The notes beneath the pieces are model-generated. The model ran no database searches and was not told where the DNA came from. It saw only the letters and a program-made list of their open reading frames with translations. The position numbers and the translations under genes are program-made. A DNA stretch of 64,000 bases from Saprospiraceae bacterium. GTDB lineage: Bacteria; Bacteroidota; Bacteroidia; Chitinophagales; Saprospiraceae. Below are positions 43,770-51,500 of this stretch, piece by piece (position 1 is the stretch's first letter; the number at the start of each line of letters is the position of its first letter). The DNA lies in assembly GCA_017985675.1 (NCBI GenBank), contig JAGNXB010000011.1, positions 1-64,000 on the forward strand, in the 5' to 3' direction.

Positions 43770-46700
43770 ATGAAACACATTTCCCTGAGTTTTTTATTTG
43801 CAATTAGTATTTCTTTCCTTTTTGCGCAGACTCCTGAGACCAGAGTCCGATTGTTATCCAGTTCATTGAATGAAACAGTCATTCAAGTGGAAATCCTGGA
43901 TTGGAAAGAACAGCAGATTGCTTTGTCGGAAGGACGCGCCCTAATCCCAATTATTCAAGATGGGACACCCTTGCTCATTAAGGGCGCACCCGATGTGCCT
44001 AAAATTGCAAAACTGTTGCACATTCCGGAAACCGGAAATATGGCATTCGAAATAATTGCCAGTAATTATCGCGATGTAAGAGATGTGCTTGTAGCGCCAT
44101 CCAAGGGAAATTTGACAAGAAATATCAATCCGGATTTGGTAAATTATGAATTTGGAAAATGGTATACTAAAGATGCCTTTTACCCGGGGGATCTTGCGCA
44201 ATTACAACAACCTTTTGTGCAGCGCAGCGTAAGAGGGCAAGCTGTATGGTTACAGCCAGTACAATATAATCCGGTTCAAAAAATCCTTCGCATTTATTCG
44301 TCACTTACTGTTCGCATATTTAGTGATGGCTCCCCGGGAATAAATGAATTGCCCAAATATGCACCGAAATATCCCGGCCTCGCTTTCGAAAGTTTATTTA
44401 GAAAATCCTTCATAAATTATCACGCTTCGAACAGTCTGAAAGGTCGTGGCGAACCCGAACGGATGCTGATTATTGCTCCGGATGACTATGCTGAAGCGCT
44501 TTCGCCATTGGTTGACTGGAAACAACAATCGGGTATCCATACCACTTTAGTACCGATCTCGGAGATAGGTTCAGGTGACGCAACTATTGTCCGGGATTAT
44601 ATCAAACAAGTTTATTCGAATAATGCCATTACCTATGTTTTAATTGTAGGTGATGCCAGTCAGATTTCACCGGAGATGCGCCCTAGTGGTGGCACCTTGT
44701 ATTCATGTGATAATTGTTTTGGATACATAAATGATGAAGATCACTTTTCCGATGTATTTGTAGGCCGTTTACATGCTGCCAATCTTTCGGAATTAAATCT
44801 GATGATTAATCGAATCCTCGAGTATGAAAAAACACCCCTTGTTGATGAAACATCAAACTGGTGTGCTACAGGGATGACTTCAGCTTCAGCGGAAGGAGCG
44901 GGTTTTGGCGATGACGGCCAAGCGGATTATGAACATGGTAACGAATGGAAGTCAAAACATCTGGAAGCTGGCTTTGAGGAATACTGGGAGTTTTATGATG
45001 GTGATCAAAGTGCCATATCCCCTACACCGGGCAGTCCCACTGCTGACCAACCGGGTGACCCGGCTAATACAGGAATTATTGATTTAATGAATCAGCGTGG
45101 CGTAAGTATTTATAATTATACCGGGCATGGATGGGAGCAGGGTTTAGTGAGCGGAAACTTTACAACGGATGCCGTCTCTACTTTGCGAAACCATGGCCGA
45201 TATCCCATATTAATTGGTGTAGCATGTTGCGCCGGTAATTTTACAAATGATAATGGTGGAGATTGCCTGGGTGAGGCTTGGCAGCGTGCTGGCGATTTGG
45301 GATCAGGTGAGCCTTGGGGTGGCATTGCTGGTTTTTTCTCCAGTGATTTTCAAAGTTGGTCCCCCCCTATGGAAGGCCAGGATGGTATGAATCAATATTT
45401 GGTTGATGCAGAAGGCGTGGCGTATATTCCAACTATCGGCGGCATGGCTGCATATGGCAACACTTTAATGATTGGCGCTTATGCAGGAGATGGCGAATTG
45501 ATGGCTGATTTTTGGAATCCTTTTGCCGATCCGACTACACTTCCTCGCACGCGATTACCCCAACAAATCACTGCAACACATGTCACCACCAAGTATATTG
45601 GCGATTTTGGGCTCCTAGTTTCTTGTCCTGTTGAGGGGGCTCGAGTGGGGCTGCAGTGGCAAGGCCAAACACTTGCTTCAGAATTAGTCATAAATGGCAC
45701 AGCCACATTGTTTTTTGAGCCTTTGGATAATGTGGGGGAAATCATTGTTACGGTCACACAATTTAATTATATACCATACCAGGGTGTAATAACCGTAGTG
45801 CCATTAAGCGGGCCATTTGTGATTCAAAAAAATGTCTCCATTGATGATCAGATGGGTAATAATAATCAACAGGCCGACTATAACGAAAGTGTGCTGATCA
45901 ATCTGGACATCAACAATGTCGGTTTGAGTGAAGCAACCTCTACCTCATTAGCATTGACAACAACAAATCCTTATATCACATTAACAGATTCAATTGAAGA
46001 ATTAGGTGTAATTGATCCAGTAACCCTGCTTACTCTGCAGGGCGTATTCGGATTCATTGTGGCTGACGATGCACCAGATGGAGAGAAGGTAGAATTTACC
46101 TTGTTAATAACATATAATGATACCCTAAGTACAGAATCAAGCTTCATTCTAACGCTGCTTGCACCTTCCCTACAGGTGCCTTCTTATAACATTACGGATT
46201 TATTGCCGGGAGGAAATGGAAATAAGCGTATTGAAAGCGGTGAGACGGTTACAATGAGTGTGTTGACAAAAAATATCGGTGGGTCAGCCAGCCCGGCGAT
46301 TGTAGGAAAATTAGTTGCTGATTCACCATGGGTGACAGTCGATGGACCTGTTAATCTCATTGGATTGACACCTGATGGTGAAACATTTGCTGATTTTATG
46401 ATTCAGGTATCGCCAGATGCACCAATTTACGAACAAGTGAATTTTAGCTACCAGGCTTCGGCAGGAGCATATTCAACTCAAAAGGTGATTGGCCCGTTTT
46501 GGATTAACCCGATTGTTGCTGATTTTGAAGAAAGTAGTAGTGTGCAGGTTCCATGGGATACTACATTGGTTTATCCTTGGGTGCTATCACAGGAATCACC
46601 TTTTTTAGGAATCTCCTGTATGGAATCCGGTAATATTGAAGACGAACAAAGTTCCACCTTGAGTTTGATGCTTAATGTATTGGAAGATGGGGAAATTGGA

Positions 46701-47213
46701 TTTGCCCGTCGGACCAGTACAGAACTGGACTGGGATTACCTCAGGTTTTATATCGATGGTAATTTACAAGACGAGTGGAGTGGCGAAAATCCTTGGGCTA
46801 CATTTAGCTATCCCGTAAGTACGGGTATGCACACGTTCTCATGGACGTATGACAAGGATGAATATTATAGCGATGGCGATGATAAAACCTGGATTGACGA
46901 TGTTTATTTACCCATAGCCGAAGAGGTAATTAGTACCACTGAGGCAACCGAAGGCAGACTGCAATTTAATGTGGCTCCCAATCCGACAAAAAATCTAATT
47001 TGGGTTGAATGGCATTCCGATACCTCCGGTCCGCTATCACTGGAAATCCTTTCTACCACAGGGCAAACGTTGTTCACTTATCATGAACTTTGGAGTACTG
47101 CAGGTAAAGGGCAAAAAGCGCTTGATTTGTCGAATTATCCTTCAGGCGTTTATTTCCTGCAGGGTGTGATCGGCAATACCCACTTTGAACATAAGCTGGT
47201 CAAAAGTCACTAA
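43770..47213 (+). CDS. Gingipain-like C25 cysteine protease with T9SS sorting domain
   Basis: The 1147-residue protein has a signal peptide (about 1-19), a propeptide domain (to about 220) and a peptidase C25 domain (about 228-590). The catalytic pair is visible: H453 in NYTGHGWEQG and C486 in GVACCAGNF, 33 residues apart as in RgpB (His211 and Cys244). A second Cys, C487, directly follows the nucleophile. VLIVGDASQISPEM is also typical. The following region (about 600-1060) looks like Ig or CARDB-type beta domains, and the last 80 residues (VAPNPTKNLIWVEW) are a type A T9SS domain. Cleavage specificity (Arg or Lys) cannot be told. Confidence 0.92.
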   Translation: MKHISLSFLFAISISFLFAQTPETRVRLLSSSLNETVIQVEILDWKEQQIALSEGRALIPIIQDGTPLLIKGAPDVPKIAKLLHIPETGNMAFEIIASNYRDVRDVLVAPSKGNLTRNINPDLVNYEFGKWYTKDAFYPGDLAQLQQPFVQRSVRGQAVWLQPVQYNPVQKILRIYSSLTVRIFSDGSPGINELPKYAPKYPGLAFESLFRKSFINYHASNSLKGRGEPERMLIIAPDDYAEALSPLVDWKQQSGIHTTLVPISEIGSGDATIVRDYIKQVYSNNAITYVLIVGDASQISPEMRPSGGTLYSCDNCFGYINDEDHFSDVFVGRLHAANLSELNLMINRILEYEKTPLVDETSNWCATGMTSASAEGAGFGDDGQADYEHGNEWKSKHLEAGFEEYWEFYDGDQSAISPTPGSPTADQPGDPANTGIIDLMNQRGVSIYNYTGHGWEQGLVSGNFTTDAVSTLRNHGRYPILIGVACCAGNFTNDNGGDCLGEAWQRAGDLGSGEPWGGIAGFFSSDFQSWSPPMEGQDGMNQYLVDAEGVAYIPTIGGMAAYGNTLMIGAYAGDGELMADFWNPFADPTTLPRTRLPQQITATHVTTKYIGDFGLLVSCPVEGARVGLQWQGQTLASELVINGTATLFFEPLDNVGEIIVTVTQFNYIPYQGVITVVPLSGPFVIQKNVSIDDQMGNNNQQADYNESVLINLDINNVGLSEATSTSLALTTTNPYITLTDSIEELGVIDPVTLLTLQGVFGFIVADDAPDGEKVEFTLLITYNDTLSTESSFILTLLAPSLQVPSYNITDLLPGGNGNKRIESGETVTMSVLTKNIGGSASPAIVGKLVADSPWVTVDGPVNLIGLTPDGETFADFMIQVSPDAPIYEQVNFSYQASAGAYSTQKVIGPFWINPIVADFEESSSVQVPWDTTLVYPWVLSQESPFLGISCMESGNIEDEQSSTLSLMLNVLEDGEIGFARRTSTELDWDYLRFYIDGNLQDEWSGENPWATFSYPVSTGMHTFSWTYDKDEYYSDGDDKTWIDDVYLPIAEEVISTTEATEGRLQFNVAPNPTKNLIWVEWHSDTSGPLSLEILSTTGQTLFTYHELWSTAGKGQKALDLSNYPSGVYFLQGVIGNTHFEHKLVKSH

Positions 47214-47285
47214 TCCAAATAATAAACGACCTTTGCCCGCTCAAGCTATATCAGCTTGGTACTGCCATTGGAAAATGTATGTGAG

Positions 47286-47328
47286 ATTTCTTGATTTGGT
47301 GATGTTGAACATCACCAAATCAAGAAAT
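47286..47328. promoter_or_regulatory. Perfect 43-base palindrome ahead of queE
   Basis: A 21-base arm (47286-47306) and its exact complement (47308-47328) flank a single G. Core: GGTGATGTTGAACATCACC. No T run follows on either strand. It starts 73 bases after the protease stop and ends 18 bases before the queE ATG, so in RNA it would be a strong hairpin next to the start codon. Confidence 0.75.
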
Positions 47329-47345
47329 AAAGAAGCCATCAGCTC

Positions 47346-47990
47346 ATGCCCGAAAGGACAATTTATAGCATTAAAGAGATATATTATACGCTACAGGGAG
47401 AAGGTGCTCATGCGGGCAGGCCTGCTCTGTTTTGTCGGTTTAGCGGGTGCAATTTATGGTCGGGTAGAGAAGAAGATCGGACTTCAGCTATTTGTACGTT
47501 TTGTGATACGGACTTCAGAGGCATGGACGGCCCCTTAGGTGGGCGATATCTAGCAACGGAACTGGTTGATGTATTGCGTTCTTTATGGCCCCAAAATGGC
47601 GAAGGAAAACCCTATGTCGTTTGTACTGGAGGAGAACCTTTATTGCAATTGGATGAATCACTTATAAATGTATTCCATGAAGCTGGCTTTGAGGTCGGTG
47701 TCGAGACCAATGGTACCATAGGAGCGCCAGAAGGCATCGATTGGATTTGTGTCAGCCCCAAAGCAGGCAGCGAACTTATACAGTTATCAGGAAATGAATT
47801 AAAACTTGTTTTTCCACAAGACGGCCTTGATCCTTTAGATTTTATGCACTTGCCATTTGACCATTTTTATCTACAGCCTATGGATGGCCCGGCACTCAAA
47901 CATAACACCCAAAAGTCGATAGATTTTTGTTTGGCTCATCCACAATGGCACCTCAGTCTCCAAACACATAAGTTTACGGGCATTCCGTAG
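47346..47990 (+). CDS. queE: 7-carboxy-7-deazaguanine synthase (QueE)
   Basis: The 214-residue radical SAM enzyme makes 7-carboxy-7-deazaguanine for queuosine (and other deazapurine) synthesis. The cluster cysteines are C35, C50 and C53, a C-x14-C-x2-C spacing that replaces the usual C-x3-C-x2-C and is known in a QueE subtype (for example Burkholderia). Other landmarks: YTLQGEGAHAGRPALFCRF near the start, CTGGEPLLQ, VETNGT and FYLQPMD. No other queuosine gene is nearby. It overlaps the end of the convergent helicase gene by 17 bases. No riboswitch was recognised, but a large palindrome precedes it. Confidence 0.94.
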   Translation: MPERTIYSIKEIYYTLQGEGAHAGRPALFCRFSGCNLWSGREEDRTSAICTFCDTDFRGMDGPLGGRYLATELVDVLRSLWPQNGEGKPYVVCTGGEPLLQLDESLINVFHEAGFEVGVETNGTIGAPEGIDWICVSPKAGSELIQLSGNELKLVFPQDGLDPLDFMHLPFDHFYLQPMDGPALKHNTQKSIDFCLAHPQWHLSLQTHKFTGIP

Positions 47991-50900
47991 CAGGAATAGT
48001 GTATCTCTGGATGAAATCTTCATATTCCGAATGTCCTTCAAACGCAGGGGGATAGCCGAGGCAAATAAGACGCTCCTTAGCTCTGGTGAGGGCTACATTA
48101 AGCTTTCGATCCAAACCTGGTTCGCCGGAGGTGATCATGTGCAATTCTCCACTTGTTTGAATGCACCAGGAAATCAGAATGATTTCCCTTGCGCCGCCCT
48201 GATATCGCTCGACGGTGTCGATCGTAAATAGGTCAGTCCCAAGGCCCTTTTCAGCAAATATTTTTTTAATCAAGGCAATTTGCGCTCTAAAAGGGGTAAT
48301 GATACCCAGCGTTTGAATATCCCAGCTTTTGCCCATTAAAACATAGAGTTCTTGGTAATACCTTACCAATTCAAACAGTTTGTTGGCTTCAGCCAGATTT
48401 GTTTTGGAAAGCCGTTCATTTTCATCCGGAACAACAGGGATAAAGGCTACCCGACGATTTTTCATTTGGTCATGAAGCACATGGTCCAGATCGGGGTCGT
48501 TGGAAGGAGCAGCCTGAATGGGTGTTATGATTTTTAAGTGGCCCTCGTAAAAATGTTCATTAGGGAAAGCCATGATATCCTGATGCATCCGTCCCTGTGC
48601 AGATAGCATTCCATAGGCATGGGACCACCCCTCATAGCAAACGCGGTGGTAAAGTCTTTCAAACAAGGAATGACCCGCATCCGTGATGCCAACTTCCTGA
48701 AGTAAGGGCACCTTGATTTGGCGTTCATGAATAGGCTGGGTGACTACCGCGGGCAATTGCCGATGATCACCTATTAAGGTAAAATGGGAAAAGCGGGCCA
48801 AAAGTCCGCAAAGCATGGGTTCCAAAATTTGTGAAGCCTCATCTATCAGAACCCGATCAAATTTTTTCAGCGTAAGCAACTCTGGTTTACCAAGGAATGA
48901 AGAGATGGTCCCTACGATAATTCGCGTTTCCCGGATCACTTGCTGTACACCATTCCTGTCTTTATATTCGCGAATTACACTATCCAGTAACCTGTCGCGG
49001 AATATTTCCTGGGTGCTGAATCTGCTTCCAATGCGAAGATATCGCTCATGATAAAGTGGGCCCAGTGCTTCAATGGCCATGCATATTTCATCAACGGCCC
49101 TGTTCGTGTAAGCAAGTAGGAGAAAAGTCTCGTCGGTTTGTTCAAATAAATACCCGATGAGATGTTTTAGCACCATACTTGTTTTCCCGGTGCCAGGCGG
49201 TCCCCACAACAAATAATAATCCTTCGATTGGACGAGTGATTGGATTACATTTTGTTGTTCGACTGTCAGTATATCAGGTAAGTTTAGAATAGTTTGGGCT
49301 GGTTCTTCAGGTTTTTTTAATCCAAGGATCAGATTGCGTTTTTCAGAAGGAGCCTGAGCAAATTGGAACAAGCTTTTTGTAAGTTGGACAAATGAGCTAT
49401 CCAGGAAGTCACTTTCTAAATGCCAAAAAGGATATTTTAGGAATTGTTCCTTATTGAATTGCGGCGAACGGAGTCTGACAGAGACGGCATCCGAACCTAA
49501 CTGGGTAATCGTACATTTCCAAACTTGCTCCTTTGTAAATCCGACTCTTCCAGTATGGGGGTAAAGTACCGTAATATCGCCAATCCGAAAATTTGCAAGC
49601 GCCGGTGTGCGGTCCGTAAAACGAAATTGGATTTCAGGCTCCGACTCGTGACTATTGTCCTCCTCCAGTTGCAGGAAAGTTAAAACACTGAATTGGTCGG
49701 TTTTTTCCGCTCGAGTGGCAAGCCACAGGGCAGCCTGGCCATCCTGCCTGCCACTGCCAGCCCGACCTGTTTTTGATTGATGAAATTCTTTTAACGCAAA
49801 GGAAGTAAATGCGACAAAGTAGGCTTTTTCGCGGTCATTTAGACCCTGCCATACCCGACTAAATAGGATGATATCCCGGGAATGGAAGCCATAAAGTCCG
49901 GGAAATCCGTCAGGCGTAAGATTATTTAACAGCATCCAGGTATCGGGCAACGAAGGATCCATCTGAGCCAGCTCCTGTTCGAGCAATATTAATTCATTTC
50001 GAACGCGCAACGCATCCATTTGTCGTGAACGGATTACAGGTGCAAAACGAAGTGGATTTTCAGTCACTTTAGAATAAAGAATATACGTTAATGCCTGCCG
50101 CCCCGGTCGCACGTCTTTGACCAATAGGTCGTATAGGAGTGTTTGGATATAATGATTTGCATTTAATCCGTAAGCATTCGACCGGAATGGAGCCCCACTT
50201 TTTAACTCGATAATGGCCGGTGTCGACGTAGATGCAGGCGGCAGGTGTAAGACATCCAGACGGCCTTGTATGCCAAACTCAGGACTGTAAAACGAGGGTT
50301 CAAGGAAACAATCCTGGAGCCGAATGCCTTCTTTGGCAAATCCAAATTGGACGATTTGGGAGAGCGTAATAAAGTGTTGGCGGCAAGTCAAATGTAAATC
50401 TCGAACCTCCTGATCATCCAGTAAGGCAAACCCCATCGGGTTTAATGCAAATACCCCTTGAAAAGCATCTTCAAAAGTCAATCCCGGATCCTGCATGAGT
50501 CTGTCCAGGAAATAGTTTGCCACATTGCCTATAAGAATGGACTTGGTTTGCTCACTTGGGAGAAATTTTTTCAAGATGCTTAAAACGGGAAAGGCACTGG
50601 TGGGTGTAAAACATTCTGCGATAGCTGTGACATCTACCAAATGATCCGGATGAAGAATAAATCCCCTCGGGTAGGCGATGCCTTCTGCATCGAATTCCAC
50701 ATCCAGCAGATGAAGTTTGACCGGTAAATGATCCAGGTGAGCTAGGGATTTCCACAAGCCATTGAAGTCTTCATTTTTTTCTGCCACATTGCCCTGTACG
50801 GTCAAAGTAATGAGCGGTTCCTCCTCACGGTAACCTATCAAAAGCCAATCCGTTAACTGGATTGAAGTGGCATAAAAAACAACGATGGATTCAAATCGTT

Positions 50901-51357
50901 GATAGGTCTGTTCTTGAGCATTGATTGCGGGCAGATCTTCTAATATGGAAGCAAATGCAGGGGATGTGGGCACCAAAAAAACATGGTTCAAAAGCCCTTC
51001 AATGGCCCGATATCCAAGTGCAATGACCTTCATATATTGCGATGGGTCAGGTTCTTTTTCCTTGTCAAGTTGTTCACTTGCCTTTCTAAATAGATGAAGT
51101 GCACGAAGGGTACCACCAGGGGTTTTGTATTTATGGCCGATATAAGCCATTAAGGAAAACAAGGTGCTAAAATGGAGCGGTTCATTAGTGGCTATATGCT
51201 CAAGGAGCACACGCAATAGCTTTCTAATTTCGCCCGAAAGCATTTCAGGGTCGGCTGTGTTTGGGTTAAATTGGATAAGGCGCTGTTGCACTTGTGCACC
51301 AAGCTGATGGTCTAGTGCAGGGCTGTCGATGAGATTTGTGTGAATTTGAGAAGACAT
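47974..51357 (-). CDS. Dna2-like nuclease-helicase (PD-(D/E)XK plus superfamily 1 helicase)
   Basis: The 1127-residue protein combines an N-terminal helical region of unknown fold (about 1-340), a RecB/Cas4/Dna2-like nuclease core (about 362-420: GRLDVLHL, IIELKSG, then HYIQTLLYDLL) and a superfamily 1 helicase (Walker A GPPGTGKT with K725 at about 718-726, LIDEASQ near 836-842, GDHRQLPAVV, then VERYQGGAREIILISW and LNVALTRAKE). No cysteine set for a Cas4/Dna2 iron-sulfur cluster flanks the nuclease. The order nuclease then helicase is that of eukaryotic Dna2. It probably processes DNA ends or flaps; a defence role is only a possibility. It stands alone on the minus strand. Confidence 0.85.
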   Translation of the reverse strand: MSSQIHTNLIDSPALDHQLGAQVQQRLIQFNPNTADPEMLSGEIRKLLRVLLEHIATNEPLHFSTLFSLMAYIGHKYKTPGGTLRALHLFRKASEQLDKEKEPDPSQYMKVIALGYRAIEGLLNHVFLVPTSPAFASILEDLPAINAQEQTYQRFESIVVFYATSIQLTDWLLIGYREEEPLITLTVQGNVAEKNEDFNGLWKSLAHLDHLPVKLHLLDVEFDAEGIAYPRGFILHPDHLVDVTAIAECFTPTSAFPVLSILKKFLPSEQTKSILIGNVANYFLDRLMQDPGLTFEDAFQGVFALNPMGFALLDDQEVRDLHLTCRQHFITLSQIVQFGFAKEGIRLQDCFLEPSFYSPEFGIQGRLDVLHLPPASTSTPAIIELKSGAPFRSNAYGLNANHYIQTLLYDLLVKDVRPGRQALTYILYSKVTENPLRFAPVIRSRQMDALRVRNELILLEQELAQMDPSLPDTWMLLNNLTPDGFPGLYGFHSRDIILFSRVWQGLNDREKAYFVAFTSFALKEFHQSKTGRAGSGRQDGQAALWLATRAEKTDQFSVLTFLQLEEDNSHESEPEIQFRFTDRTPALANFRIGDITVLYPHTGRVGFTKEQVWKCTITQLGSDAVSVRLRSPQFNKEQFLKYPFWHLESDFLDSSFVQLTKSLFQFAQAPSEKRNLILGLKKPEEPAQTILNLPDILTVEQQNVIQSLVQSKDYYLLWGPPGTGKTSMVLKHLIGYLFEQTDETFLLLAYTNRAVDEICMAIEALGPLYHERYLRIGSRFSTQEIFRDRLLDSVIREYKDRNGVQQVIRETRIIVGTISSFLGKPELLTLKKFDRVLIDEASQILEPMLCGLLARFSHFTLIGDHRQLPAVVTQPIHERQIKVPLLQEVGITDAGHSLFERLYHRVCYEGWSHAYGMLSAQGRMHQDIMAFPNEHFYEGHLKIITPIQAAPSNDPDLDHVLHDQMKNRRVAFIPVVPDENERLSKTNLAEANKLFELVRYYQELYVLMGKSWDIQTLGIITPFRAQIALIKKIFAEKGLGTDLFTIDTVERYQGGAREIILISWCIQTSGELHMITSGEPGLDRKLNVALTRAKERLICLGYPPAFEGHSEYEDFIQRYTIPATECP

Positions 51358-51474
51358 CTATGCGCTATGTAGATGACCAAGATAATACAATAACCACATT
51401 TGTTGACACCCTACGCGATATGTTATATCCTTGCCAAAGATGGATGTAATAAAAGGTAGCATCCTTGCGTATCC

Positions 51475-51482
51475 TATCTTTG
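51475..51482 (+). promoter_or_regulatory. TAnnTTTG box of the propeller protein
   Basis: TATCTTTG lies 18 bases before the ATG at 51501 and matches the -7 consensus. It falls downstream of an alternative in-frame start at 51465, which argues for the ATG at 51501. No -33 element is clear. Confidence 0.55.
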
Positions 51483-51500
51483 CCAATCAAAGTAAAATCC

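Noticed and set aside
47185-47538. Plus-strand frame of 117 codons overlapping queE
   Set aside because: QueE is certain in the other frame; this frame crosses the palindrome and has no signal.
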